This document shows positions 1-14,100 of a DNA stretch of 64,000 nt, piece after piece. The first letter of the stretch is position 1, and every line of letters starts with the position of its first letter. The position numbers and the translations under genes are program-made. The notes beneath the pieces are model-generated. The model saw nothing but the letters and a program-made list of their open reading frames with translations. It was not told the DNA's origin and did not search any database. Source of the stretch: Branchiostoma floridae (lineage: Eukaryota; Chordata; Leptocardii; Amphioxiformes; Branchiostomatidae); contig NC_049985.1 in NCBI RefSeq assembly GCF_000003815.2, positions 13,229,567 to 13,293,566 of the forward strand, written 5' to 3'.

Positions 1-3000
1 CATACAATTGATGGCAACTTTTTAGAAAAGTTTGGGTTAGGTCCTTTGTCTGTTAAAGGTGCATGACTGCAGAACTTGCCCAGCAACCAGAGGTTATGGG
101 AATTTCCTGCTCCTGGGCACTATTTTAAACTTTAACCTCCAATAACACCCTAGCTGGTTGGCTATTGTTCTCTTTTCATGTAACTTAACGTTTACACTAT
201 TACAGATAAACATCTTTTGCTTGTTTTTTTCTGGAAAGTTCTGCAGTTCTGCATCTACATGACTTGTGAATCAAGGCTGATTGGAAGGTAAGGAAATGAG
301 CATTCAAGTAATACTAATAAAAGCAAAGTATTAATGCTTTACTGCAGTGAAGACTATCTTGCTTCTGACTGCAAACATAAAATACATTACATAGATACAA
401 AATGTATCAACAAAAAGGAAGGTTCGTAGATATATAGTCCAATAAGTTCAAGATTTCCCATTTGTGCCAGATTTATGTCTTCAAATATCTTTAATAACAG
501 TAATGTATGGGACCCAGACAAGCAGAAAGAAGTCATGATTCAAGGAGTCAACCAGGCGATCACCTACACTGTAGTCATACCTTTGGAAGGCAAGATAGGC
601 AGCAGTCTGACAGAGATGGATGGTCGGCTCAGATCTACATGCACACAAGGCAGTGACAAGTTTTAAATCACCTTATCAAGGGCAATCATGTGATGCCTTT
701 ACCACAAGATAGGCATACATGTATATGGAGGAAGGTTTCACGTGGACTGCAAATCAACCAAGAAAAAGGTTTGCATGACAAGACACAATGCAAAAGTGAC
801 TTGAGGAACAGATCAATCACATTTAATTTTACAAATCCTATCAACTTGCCGTATTATATATTGTATAATTATAATGGATTACATGTATTTTCATACCAGC
901 ATTTTTACTCCAGTTACAAATCTGATGTCAGGTAACATGCAAAACTAACTGTACCCAAATAGTAATACCTCAGGTATGAGGATGGGACAAGGTAGGTAGG
1001 CAGTTATACCTATATCCAGTGCCCCATGAGGAAGTCCCTAGTGGCCACTAAAGGCCCAGTCTCATCTGCTCACAGGAAATGATTTGGGTCAGATTCCCAA
1101 TGCTTGGCCTGAAGTTGAATTACAGGGGAGGATCCCATTTATATCTCCGCTGCTGACAAGGTTACTTGTGATTATTGCCACCTACAGGCTTTTCTTCAGG
1201 CCTTCAATTCAATACTTTTGTGTAATGCTTTAGGTTGAACTGAAGGGGATTGTTGGTAGATCTATAAGTACAATCAGTAATGGATACAAGTCATATAAGG
1301 TAGCAAAGAGCTTTAGCTAGAACATTAAAGACAGGAGAAACTAGATGGCTAGCTGTGCAGGCAGCATGTGAGATACATGTAAATTAATAGATGCTACAGA
1401 AAGAGTCAGTTTCACTTAACTACATGATTGTATATAATCTTTATGATACAAACTTAAGCATGAATGTATCTTTTGTCCTTTTGTAAAAAAAAAAATATAT
1501 TCACTCTGTACTGGAATAGCAGATGTTGTTAAAGTAAAGCATCAAAGGATAACTACTGGGAATATTACATTTACAGGTATACTTCATCAACAGAATGAGA
1601 CAACTTGAAAACTTTGCAAAGAGATATAAAGCCCAAAGTCCAACTGATCTACATTAAGAAGTTAGCATGCTAGAGAAGATACAAAATTGTCCTTGAAAGT
1701 CAGGGGTATCCCATCAACCTCCAAGGAAATCCCCTCACAATTTAGAAGATAATGACATCTTTGCACAAACCTTCCGTCACAAATTGATCTATACATCCTT
1801 AATCCCACGGTGCCTGCTTGGAACATAGCTGAGCTTACGCGGATATTTCCTTGCAATGTGTTTACCTGTTCAGTTGAGGTAGTATGAAGAGACAAGTAGT
1901 GAATTCCCAATGTAACATTGATCCATTTCTAAAACCCCAGGATCACAAACCTCTTGTACCCAGCACTCTGGACAAAAGAGCTCTGAATCCCCTTTGAATA
2001 GGCAAAACTTGCAATTTGTAAATGCCTTTTCAGGGAACTGTCTTCGTGTATTTACTCTGATAAAGTGGCATTTTCTGATGTCAGGCCTTAGAGCATAACA
2101 ATAAAAAGGAAACATGCCCAGGGCCACTTCTAGCTCTCTTTAACCACATTGCAGATGGATTTGTGAGCATCCACTGAGATTCTATCCATGTGAAATACCG
2201 GTACTGGGGGATTGAGGCCAAGACAAATCCATATGTATTTCAACAGCTTGAAACTGGGTTTCTGCTGTTATCACAGTCACACTTTCATCACACGTATTAT
2301 AGATAAAAACTTGCGGGCTGCATCAATGAATAACACATGGATAAAGCATGAAATATCATTGCACTCTTGGCAGAGGAAAGATTTTATCTATTGTCCTGGC
2401 TGTCCTCTTAGCTTTGAGCAGTGCTAGTGTTCAATCGCTGATCATCAATCAAAGTCTGGTTTTCCTTGTGATATGTTATTCTTACTTTTAAGTCAAGAAT
2501 CAATCAATCATAACATTTGGTACTGATGAGATGACTGTCAGCAATGTAATCTGAGAGAAGTTCTGTGTTGGAGTTTATAACTGTCATTCAACATAAGATT
2601 TTCTGAGAGAAAAGTTCTGATGATAATGATTTATGTACATTGGTTCCAAAAGAACATTCATACAATTGTACATTGCATGTACGTATACATATACAATACA
2701 GGTACATCACTCAGGTATGCAACACGCCATCTGACAATCATTAAGTTTTAAAACTTTGTCCCCCACGGCGGTCAGAGCAGGAAACCATTCTCCAGTTGGC
2801 CATAGCCTTTTACTGCAGACATGCTTCACAAAAAACATTAATGCCTCATCTTGTTGTCTGAACCTTTATCCTTTAATGGAAGACGTCCTTGCCCTATGCA
2901 TGTACTGTGATGTTTATCTAGCGCAGCAAGCGTGTATAGTTGTCGAGAGGATTACTTCTTCCACTAGTGTTTTAAAAAGAAAAGCATTGCGCCATGAGCT

Positions 3001-6000
3001 TGCATATTATGCTTGCTGGGCTGTTTTGCACATGAAACATTTTCCGTATGCCTTACCTTTGTTTTCAAATTTACGTCAATTTCAGTACATCATATCCATA
3101 TTTTGATTTTTTTTTCTTCTATGAACTATTAAACATTAATACAGTTATTGTCTATTATATAACTACATTATATTGACAATCACAAAAGCTTTAGTCTGCC
3201 TCAATATTCTTTCCTCCTCGAGAGATGATTAATCCTTTTTGATGTAAGACTCGTTCCTTTTCATTTATTTCTCAGCTTAGTGATAAAGGTCCTATCAATC
3301 ATGGAATAAAGCTCAATACATATCACTTTCAAATATGGCATGTAACTTGAAATGTAATAGATCAAGCCTGTGCACATTCAAAAGGTGAAAATGATGTGCT
3401 CATATAAGTGTGAGTCCAAATAGTCATGAAAGTCTGCCTGGCATTTGTTGTTCTTCTCTATGAACAAAACACTGCCTAACATACCTTACTGAAAATAATA
3501 CCTATATAAAGTTCAAGGTTTTGAATAATTCCACAAAGATATATATAAAAAGATACAGTTACTCAAACAACCGGATATGATTTTTGAAACATTCAGACAT
3601 TTCAGACAACAGTCCAGTGTCTTTCGTCAGTGTTTTCACGAATCTTTTTACCTGGATGTCAAACCTTCATCGACCCACAGAGATATACTACGTATATGCC
3701 AGAGAGTAGACAACAAAGCAATTACTGTCAGTACCTTGTGGGTTCACCCAAATTCAGGTAACAAAATGAATTATGGATTTACTTATATACAATGTTATGC
3801 TTCCCAAATACGGCCCAATTTGCGTAGTTTGGATGAATTAGTCTCATGCATGAGAAAACAAGATAAGCTCTACGCATTGTGGCAAACCTGTCTGTCTCAT
3901 GTTAAGCTCCATATCTCTCTAACACTGCATTGCCGAAGGGATAAACACTGATTTCCCTTCTTCAGCACAAGTAATCATCATTAATTTGCAGCGAGAAATG
4001 TAAGTGCACTAGGGTAATGAAATGTTGGATGCCTGACTGCGTCGAGGCGTTTAATGGCTTGGGGGATGTTTGAAGAACTCTAAATCTGCCACGGGGTTTA
4101 TTTCAAACTTTAAAAGTGCCACAACTGTCAGCATACCTCATCTTGCATGACTGGTAATATTGCAGGCACGGATTTAGAGTCAATCTCCTTCTCCATAAGT
4201 CTTAAGTTTATACCCTGGTAAATTGGAGCTTCTTTCTGTAGGCTACATGTTGTAAGCTTTAGGCTCACATTGGTACTTCTACCAAGCTCAGGCAGAGAAA
4301 ATACTTCATACATGATGTAACTTGGCTAGGAAAAAGTCCTAAAATCACTGCTGGTAAACTTTACGTCATTGCATAAAAGAAAATTGGGTGGCCACTACAC
4401 AGTGCAGTAATACGAAGATCATCATTAAAACTCAGTATAGCTACAAGTACATCAATGGCCCATAATTATTGGTTGTTCAAAAGTATTACAAACTTTCAGT
4501 ATCATCCTTTGTTCCTTTTCCATTTTGTCCCTCTTTGTCTTGAACACAGGGTCTGAAAAATATCTAGAAATGTTATAAAGAGCAAGGGACTGCTGAAGAT
4601 GGATTTTAGACTTTCAGCTTTATGGAGTTAATTCATTGTAATATCTGGGAAACTTTTGCCTCGGACACTCTCCAGGGTGCTGAAATGTGAGTTGCCAGAA
4701 GCAGTTCCTTGTTTGTTTTTGATACCTGAAAACTAGATGTTTAACATGATAGCCATCTATAATGAGACCTATATATAATGCAAGATAAGTGATGTGAATA
4801 TATTTAACATTTTTACTTTTGGGATATTGATTTTTTTCAAAGGTTAGGATCAAGATCTTCAATCTGCCTTGCATAATGTCTTTGCAAGACGTTTCATTTC
4901 CTAGCAAATGATAGCATCATAGGTGAAGAGTTTTTTCTGTTGCTAGCAAAGCACAGGTTTTACATGTGTAATTCATAATTTGGTTAAAACTGGTAAAAGA
5001 ACTGAATCATCAGAACCTGTTGAATATTAATAAAATGGTGAAGGAAATGGAGAAAAAAATGGCTAACATTTATTTCACAAGTCAGGTACATGAGCATGTA
5101 TAATGTAGCCTTGGCATTCATGGAGAACATAAAAGCTATATAAATACTTAATCAGAAACCACTGTGGTACTGTTCAACCCTATCTTATAACTCAATTTGC
5201 CCTTTAAACCATAAACCCTACATGACTGAATAAAGGGTGTGGACAACACCATATCTCTTCTGCAACACTCATTTTCCTCCAATAGGACTACTCCAATTTC
5301 TATGCAGAACCAGGATGTCAAAGGGGTCACTATGATATAGGTGGGCAATCTCTGTAGTCTATATTACCTGTACATATTTATGATTTATGACATCATCACT
5401 ACCTGGCCGTGCCATGTCACGTTTCACGTCTTACCCACCGAGTCAATATTGTTCGTCCTGCGAACTTGAGTAATTAAAATCCAATAACGCCTGTCCCCTA
5501 AAGGGGGTTACCATCGGGTAGAAATGTAATTCTGTTGCTGATCATTCATCATGTTCTCCACATTGGGGGAATTATCCATGCACAAAAGGGTATGGTAATA
5601 TACATGTGCACGCACAAGTGAAAGATGTCAATATTGAGTCATCACAGGGTAAAATTAGTTTTGAAATTTTGATTAAGGCTTCCATTGTATTGTTTGAGTG
5701 GTAACACATCCCTAATCACTATTTTCTTTATCAATTTTCTATGCATTTGTATGAATGACACTGGAAACAAAAAACAGTAGTAATTGTTGGCTTTTGTTGC
5801 AGACTTATCTACTACATGTAATTCTTTCGCAAAAGGTATTTCTTGATATCTGTAGTCTGTTAGTCAGGAATCAATGTCAAATTTTTCCTAGTAAATTGTC
5901 CTATATGTAATTTTCAAAGAATCAGTGTTTATTTTTAGTGTATTGCAGACTACTTCTGAAGACCTACATCTATTCATTACTCTGACTTTGATAGAACAAT

Positions 6001-9000
6001 TAAATGTTGGCTTCACAAATTCATTACTGGACATTTGAACAGTGCATTTAAAAACCACTTTGTTGTGAGTCTGTGCCAGAATGCTGATGACTTGGAAGGT
6101 CAGGTGTTACATAAACAGAATATATTACAGGGTATCTGGTATCACCTGAGGTGAAAACTGACTGCTGGGTCAGACATCCTGCCAGCCTGCGGTCAGGGTG
6201 ATACCAGAGGTGGCAGAAGATACACTGGGACGTCTCTTCTTCGTATGTCAGTGACAAAGTATGGACCATTTCTTAATCACTGTAGGCACAGAAGCATGTA
6301 TCAAGCAACTAATTGTAAAAGTTGCACTGGGAAGTTTACAGTGCAAATAAAAATTATGCAATTGCATTATCAATAACATGCAACAGTTTAAACATGTTGC
6401 TACGCGAGAGGATATGAACCATGACCAATAAAATGAGAGTTTTGCTGACAAAATCAACAAGCTGCATGTCCTGGCCAGCTTTGGTTGTTTCATACTCCCC
6501 AACCAAGACTCATACAATGTACATTATGTACAATGTCTGATACTGGTCCTGTAACTTTTAATAGAAATAGCTCTGGAAAATGGGCAGAACAGGTTAACAG
6601 ATGCTATCCAGTGGTGTACAACTGACCACATGTGCATAAGCTGCATACATTTGTACAGACCATGTAATTACTAAGCAAATGCTCCATTCATAATGGACAT
6701 TTTATGATAATTTCATTTGCAAGCCCTGCATGTGCTCATAATTAAACTTTGTCCAGAAGCATGACCATAATGACATCCTTTTCATGTTCAATTATTTACG
6801 GCATCTGCTCCAAACGGGACTGCATAGTACATGTTTTGGTCATGTTTTATCAGTACTTACATGCACATGTACTTGACTTAGTGCATGAGTCAGTGGACTG
6901 TAAAGTTGTGCAGGTGGCCTCCTAACTTAAAGTAGATAAGATCTTTACTGACTGAAGCAAACCTTGGCAACAGATTGTCTATAAAACTCCCTACATTACT
7001 GAAACTTGATTTCCCTTGGTTCAATTTATCACCTTGACATTGATAAGAACAAAGCACCCTTTTGTTGCTTGTGAGAATGAAAGTTTTTCAGTCGAATGAA
7101 TCTAAGATATTTATTGCCAAACTTTACTACCAAATAGTACTTGTTACCTATCTATTTTAAGTGCACAGATAATGGCCTGTTCTGAACGATACGATACAAA
7201 CGATTTCTATAGAAATTAATCTCCAAGTTTACTACCTTAAAGTTACAAAACGTAACTGGTCGAAAATCTCGAAAATTGAATCAATGTACAAGTTCAGAAT
7301 AATGCCATCATTTGGAACAGGACTGTATGTGATCATTGGAAATGGGTGCTATTATCTGGACGCTTTAAACTCTAGGAAATTACACTCTTCCAATCTGCAT
7401 GTTAAACACCCTCTATGACTCTCTTAGTGCTCATAACATCAGATTGGCATTGCCTTTTCCCAAATTGAAATAGAAAAGATTTCTTGTAAAACAGTCCATA
7501 TACCTTTCTAACCAATCTATGTCTAACTTCTAATTTCTTTCGTGTGGGCTTGCGTTTGAAAGTGCTTACATATGATCGATTATGCCTGGAAAACTGTACA
7601 TTTTTACATCCCGACCTCCCGTGCTATTTACAAACATTTATGCCAATTTCATGAGATGCTTCTGTGGACGCTGAAGCTAATGCACACACAGGGCATTGCC
7701 TCCTGCTGGGACACCGACAAAACATGACCACACACGCTCGACACAGCCATTACTTCCATTTAGATAAAGACAGCAAATAATAGAATAGATCCGGAGGACA
7801 CAGGAGGTTAGAGCTAGACAGTCCAAGGCCGGGGTTAGGGCTCCGGTACATTTGTCTTCTTCAGATTATCAGGGAAACAAGCTCACTGTAACAAAGAACT
7901 CAGTCAAGGATTTTCTATTGGTTGGTGTAAACATATCCTACCCTGTTTGACAGACTGGCCAACAACCATGGATAGAAATGGATATATTCCTAGTTATATT
8001 TCCCGTCTAAAAAAATGCAACCACTGTTGAAGCATGGATTTGAAAAAATATTTTTAAAATAATTTTTTCTAATCTCTCAGATTCTGTGCTACACTCAAAC
8101 AAAGTTATCTAAGTTTCTTCACAAAGTATAACTTGACATGTAGATAGACAGCCTAGAGCAATCGAACAAAAGTAATGTCAAAAATATAATACTTATGGGA
8201 AGAGGATACATGACAAGAATGAGTACATGACGTTTGTTTGTATGTACCACAATGCCCTGAGCTACACAGATGAAATGCAATATCTCAAATCACACACATA
8301 CTTTTCTTCATGCATTGATAATAATAATAGTTGTATTATTTGTAGATACAGTGTTATCACTAAGCCACACCTTTTGCTGCATATCCTGACAGATGGGTAG
8401 AACCTTGACTTCCTGTAATACACTGTCATGTCGGTGCTTAACTCAATATAGATGGTTTAATAATACAACACCTGGGCTCACACACGTATTTCCCTGGGTA
8501 TGGGATTTATAAACTATGCGGTACAGCACAAGTCTAGGGCTCTGGTTCTGCAAGGACTTTACTACAGTGTACATGTAAGGAGAAGGATGTAACTAATCAG
8601 GCTGAATATCTTTATTTATGTCAGTATAAATATGATACTTTTTAATACCAAAAATAACATGTATACGTGATTTAAGTATATGTAACATCGTTTAATATCT
8701 TGTAAATGAGAAACGAAAGTCAAATGAATAAATCATCAATGTTCAGGGTGTCTCATATATAAGAGGACATTTGTTAAGGGTATCAAAAAGAAAGCATGAC
8801 TTATTGTTTTGCACTCAGAATCTTCCATTCTTCTTCCACAAGTTATGCAAGTACCGTATCACCAGTGCTCCACAATATCAGACACAATTTCTATTCACAG
8901 TAACAGTACAACAGGATTGCCTTGATCCCTTTTTGATGGTCACTTCTATCACAGGATATAGTAGATGTCAATTACAGTGTGAAAAGTTTGGAGGCTTTTT

Positions 9001-9800
9001 CATCAATTGCTGTGGTCATCAGGAAGACATTGGGAGAGATAGCTTATCACCCCATCTGAGCTGGGTATGGCCATAGCTCAATCACTCATACCACCTGCTA
9101 TACTGTGGAATGGGTGAATTAGCATTGATTACAGCAGCAGCAGCGAGAGAGCCACCTCACAGCTTTAGACTTTCCTGCATAAGTCTTCTCAGAAAATCAA
9201 TTTTGTACAGCAGCAGGGCCTGTAAATGGATTTCAGAATGCACCACTGCAGATTTCGCTACTGTTTTTACCTTAAAACACTTTGTTAAGGTGTCCACAAA
9301 TTTTCAACCGACAAGGGCACAGCAAAACAATATCATCAGCTTTCTAAAGAGGGGTGTTACAGTGATCCCCAAATAACCCTTACATCAGAGATAACTACAA
9401 ACCTAACAATCTCATCCATCACAATCTGTTCACAAAATAAACCTTTGTTTATGAAGAAAATCATTCCAGTTACAGTACTTTCCTAACTACATTGTACTAC
9501 TACTACTCTAGCAAAACCATTAGAATTTTAGTTTCAGAATTTTGCATTTAGTTCAACACAACAACCCATACAAAAGTCGGATTGTTATGTAAGATTAAGC
9601 ACCTCCCTGCAGTAAAATATTGCTTCTACCTAGGACACTTGACCCAACAGACATTATGTCAACCTGCAATTACACAGACAACTTTTCCCCAGTATAGGGC
9701 CCTAGGCATCCATACCCAGCTGTGCCAAAAATACTTCTAACATCAGATACATTAACCATTGTGGAGGTGACCTAGGTACAGGCCTACTCGTTAAAACAAC
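1..9800. other. Gene-free AT-rich stretch, possibly an intron
   Basis: I see no convincing splice-bounded coding exon here. Short open frames exist on both strands (for example 1662-2127 and 4128-4313 minus, 3577-3951 plus), but they lack a consistent acceptor/donor arrangement and amphioxus-like codon choice. If the candidate first exon at 9805-9842 is real, this whole stretch would be its first intron, because that exon is read leftward and its donor sits at 9804. No RNA gene or intact repeat was recognised. Confidence 0.5.
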
Positions 9801-9804
9801 TTAC

Positions 9805-9842
9805 CGGCTGTTGGAGCTGAAGAGATACCGTGCCTTGGCCAT
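9805..9842 (-). CDS. Candidate first coding exon of an unidentified minus-strand gene
   Basis: On the minus strand an ATG in good context (purine at -3, G at +4) opens a 12-codon frame, M-A-K-A-R-Y-L-F-S-S-N-S, followed by two bases (CG) and a clean GTAAGT donor at 9804. Codon choice favours C- or G-ending codons (GCC, AAG, CTC, TTC, AGC, AAC), unlike the surrounding AT-rich sequence. The upstream side (9850-10470) is richer in CpG, as expected for a promoter. No downstream exon was found in 1-9800, so the rest of the gene would lie beyond the left edge after a long first intron. The product is not recognised. The exon is short enough to be chance, so this is a moderate-to-low call. Confidence 0.35.
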
Positions 9843-9845
9843 ATT

Positions 9846-10470
9846 TCTCTTGCTATGCAAGCGCAGGAGTCGAGTCGGACTCAAGCTAAAACTGCAGCCA
9901 CTCTCCATCCTGAACGTCCGTCTTGCTTTGCCTACACACAGAATATTGTACGCCTAATCGTGCTTGGGATGCCCCAGCAGAATGAACAACGTGACGGAGT
10001 ACTACCTAGACATCTGTTTGGGCGCTCATACGCATGCTTGACGCAATCCTACAAAGGAGGGCAGGGACAGCCTCCTGACGAGGGTAACAATAGTTCTGTG
10101 ATCTCCTGACCATCGGAAATTCCCTAATCTTGATCTAAATGGGGAGAGAGTGTGACGTCAGGTCCAGTGGGCTGGCCCGCATGCATTATTCATTCGGACG
10201 GGGAAAAATTGCCCCCATGATTGCTACAACAGGCAATTAGGCAAGCGTTTTCCGACCATCACCCTCCGCCCGTCAAAACTCGTCCGTGACACCCCGTGCA
10301 CTCTGGGGGTAAACCTCGCTGCCCTCCGAGCTATAACTCTCTCCCCACTTCCTCCACCAACAGCGTGGGCACTTCTGAGTGGATTTCTCACTTGGTTGAA
10401 CAATGGCCATCGCCATGGTAATCAGGGTCACCCGTGGGTCTGTAAAGAGGCGGACCCTCTAACAGGACAG
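9846..10470. promoter_or_regulatory. CpG-richer island, possible promoter/enhancer
   Basis: This stretch stands out from its AT-rich surroundings by balanced base composition and many CpG dinucleotides (10140-10330 especially). It lies directly upstream of the candidate minus-strand first exon at 9842. Around 10399 it contains AACAATGG, a SOX-type site, next to a GGCCAT-CGCCATGG near-palindrome and a TAAT core. A promoter or conserved regulatory element is an inference from position and composition; no TATA box is evident. Confidence 0.3.
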
Positions 10471-11104
10471 AAACTGACAGGCTCAGACTCAGTAATAGAT
10501 GAGCTGCATTTCCCTGTTAATGAGCTCCTGGCTTGTTGTATCAAGCCAGTTTTCTCCTTACGTCCCAAACCGTGATGTCGTGCCTTTCTCTAGTCTCAGG
10601 TGCGTGCTCCCACTGCACCATCATGATTCTCTATCTAGATCAATCCTGGACTTGTGTTTTAAAAGCTTCCTGGGAAAGTCCAAACCTCAAAGTCCACATT
10701 GCCGCTGATGTAATTAACTCCCAAGGCGCCCTGATACCAGATTAATTATCTCTCTGGCTCCTAACAAAATCTGCTTCCCAATATACAACTGATTCTTTAA
10801 TGAGGCACTTTGTCACAATCTGACACCCATTTTTGGGGTGTTTGCTACTAACCCATGCAAAATCGTTTGATTTTATGGACAAACAGATTGTTTAAGTTAG
10901 TTCTTTTTCAAAGCTACACCATATGGCAATGTGTGCACATTATTCCCATGATGTACGTGCCAGAATTAGTTTTGGGATGTACAATTTATAAAAATGAGGT
11001 GGTCTGATTGGGTTTTGTGTTCTTCCGCCTAATTCTATTATCCTGCTATTTGCCTCCACAATGTTGCAGACAAAGGGGACTGTCCGTTCTAAATATTGGA
11101 CACC

Positions 11105-11160
11105 GGCATGGCTGAGTGGCTGCATATTCAGCCGACGGTCGTGATTCATACTGGGTACTA
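11105..11160 (+). repeat. tRNA-like fragment, possible SINE relic
   Basis: TGGCTGAGTGG at 11109-11119 fits the pol III A-box consensus TGGCNNAGTGG exactly. About 32 bases further, GTGATTCATAC is a poor B-box. The acceptor arms do not pair convincingly, so this is not called a functional tRNA. A decayed tRNA-derived SINE head is the best reading. Confidence 0.25.
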
Positions 11161-14100
11161 AACATGGTCCGTTAATACCGGTTTTCTTAATAGGGAGGAA
11201 TAGAATGGGGTGGACAAGGTTGGAGGTGGGGATTCACCTGGTGGCAGGTTGATCTCTGCTTTAGGTATCGATGTGAAGTTCACAGGATAGATTGTCACTG
11301 TGGGAAGCATATGCTTCACTGACTTTCACAACACTTAAGCATCCATACGATCAATACGGAACAATCTACGGGCCGGAGGAAAGCACCATGTTGTCTCTTG
11401 GCATCCATCCAAGCAGTAATGATTTGGCAAAAAGGTACAAAGAGAAGAACGTAGTCTGCAAGTCGGGCAATATGTTAAATAACTTTCTTGAGCATGATAC
11501 ATTTTGCTTTATCAGTAAGTCAGAATCAAAAGGAAGCAAATGGTGCACAAGGTTGCACAGTCCTTTAGAAAAGCCCAACTGAGACATACATAATACAGTA
11601 CTGTATGTTTAATGCCATTAGTGTTCTTGATTACCATTACCATTAGTCTAGGCATAAATGATGTAATGTATCATGATAGGGTTTGAGTATATTTCAAAGG
11701 AAGACTGAGATTAACCTTTCCCGTCCTAGTTTTATATTGATGCCCTCGTTCTTTCCTTTAGTATGCAAATCATGTCTTTAAAACAAATTCTCCCTTGAAA
11801 GGGTATGGAGTTAACTTGTTAGGCTAGAATAGGTTAAGTACGTCACGGGACCAGGTAAGAATCACATGTGGCAGAGAGGCTCTTCATTATTGGGATGTTC
11901 TATCAGGACCTGTGGATGGGAGATGATGCCAGTAATAGGGAAGCCAATACAGTTTCCACTCACTGATATCCAGTCCAAGCCTATTCTACACCTCATGAAT
12001 TCAGAGTTTCAGGTCTTCAAACTTTTTTGTAGCTGACATGAGTGCATGTCGCCATACAGCCACAGCTTGGGTACAAAATCACTAAATCAGGATATTCATT
12101 TGAGACCACACCAAGTCAAAGTTTCCTTTCGAATACATCAAGCAGGGAGTAAGGAACAGCAGAATTGTTCAAATGTGATCGTACATGTATTCAGTCTCTC
12201 CTGGCATGACACGCAAATATAACAAATCAACAAAGTGCCTAGGATCACACAAAGACGTGCCACAACATGCGGTAAAACCCCATTTCTCTATCAAAACTCA
12301 ATTTACAAGCACGGACAAGGCCGTGCATAATCAATGCACAAACTGCACCCCACCATATATCACTTACAAATTGCTTTAGCGCAGCTTTGATAACAGAAGG
12401 AAAACTAATTGTTAATTTGGTGCCCTTGTCACCTTTAAACTTGGCACTGAGGCCACATTTCTGTCTAGAGATTGACATTAATATCGCTGATATGTCATGA
12501 TTAGGTTACGCTGGATATTGGTGTCACTTCGCGGCACAGATAAAATATTAATGGTTTCACTCCATCACGACATAAAGCAGTCATGACTTCTCCATAAGTT
12601 CTGTTCAAATAGAATGGAACATTCAGTGTAACTCAAGTACCTATGCTTAATTGATGAACTGCTTGTAGCCGGTGCAGTAGTAAAAGTGATATGCATAATA
12701 CAAAACCATTTATTTCATGTTCATGGTACACTGGGCTCAGACTGTATAACAAAAAGGAAACAGGTCTATATTGGATTTGGTCCAAGAGAGAACAGTTGCA
12801 GAGACTTAGGATTAATAAAAGGATTTTATTTGGACTCACAAAACCATGGAACCGTCAAGCAAAGGTGACAGTCGAATAGCTCAGAATCCATGCAATATGA
12901 ATTGAGCGTGGCATCTATACAATGTCATATACAATAAATATTTCCATGACTGAATAAATGTATTAAAAAAATTGTTGTAAACTTTTCTTTTGTTAGATTG
13001 AAAGGAAATTGTGTTCTGACAGACTTCAAAGGATAGCATAAAAAGCATATTGTTGAGAATGAATACAAGACAGTGGATCAGAGAACAACTGTTGAAAGTT
13101 TCATCATTCAAGATGAATAGAAGAACTCTCTTCTAACACTGTGACATTAACTTCTACATATCATCTGTTTCGAAAAAAAAACCAGTCTGTTACAGACTGA
13201 CAAGGAAACCTAACAATATAGCTACATGTACATCTAAATGTCTGCAGCAGATGTACAGTACATTTAGTACACTCAATGTCAGTAGTCTACATATTAGTTG
13301 TGATTCCAAAGAAGAAAAGCTATTCCTCAAGATCAAACAAACTCAGCCACAAAACCTCTCCACAACCTTTGACTTCCTAAGAGCAACTTCAGAGAAACTG
13401 GGGTGCTGACCCCGCCCTGCTATCCTGATCAGGTCCCCAGGGCTGCTAGCTGACCAAGATCATGTCCAATATTCTATCTGTGCAAACAAAGTGATAGGTA
13501 CAATAGACAGGGATGTAATGTAGGATAATTGCAGGTGCTTCACAGGCTGATCCTTCACTGGACGTGTGTAATAATGAACTTGTAAGGGGAGGTTGGGAAG
13601 CAGGCAGAAGATTGACAATTTACACCAAAAAATTCTTGGTAACCAAATAGATAGACCTTGGCTGACTCAGCAACTTGGCTACTGCAACTTACAGGTAGAT
13701 AGGAGCTAGAAATAGACTTGGCTATACCCTGAGAGGCACATACATGTACAACATCACTGTGCTTAATTGCACAAAGCACATTTAGGTGTACACCTTTGAT
13801 TAAACCAGAGAAGAGTCAGATGTGGTATCATCATTATCTTGCGTAAAACTGGCAAGGCTTCAGTTCAAGAGAAAAGCCCATATACTCTTTTACTGGCATC
13901 CACTTCGGGATGACATGTACATTGTAAAAAGTTCATAGTAAAAAGTTCACAGATACATGTAGATGTCTGATGACCAAATCATCCTTTGTTAATAAAACCT
14001 TACAAGGAAGAGGAAAAGAATAAAAACACAGAAAATTCAGAGTCACAAAAACGTGTTAAAACTGAAATGAAGGGCTGTTTCTTCTCTTCGACCAGACAAT

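Noticed and set aside
1662-2127. Two overlapping minus-strand open frames, one with a C-x-x-C and C-P-E-C pattern
   Set aside because: No acceptor or donor frames them, both are in AT-rich sequence and the cysteine pattern matches no finger spacing I know.
3577-3951. 124-codon plus-strand open frame
   Set aside because: Chance-length for this AT-rich DNA. Part of it (ACCTGGATGTCAAACC) recurs near 23068, so it may be repeat-derived.
4128-4313. Minus-strand frame ending near a GTATGC donor
   Set aside because: No polypyrimidine acceptor upstream and no neighbouring exon to join.
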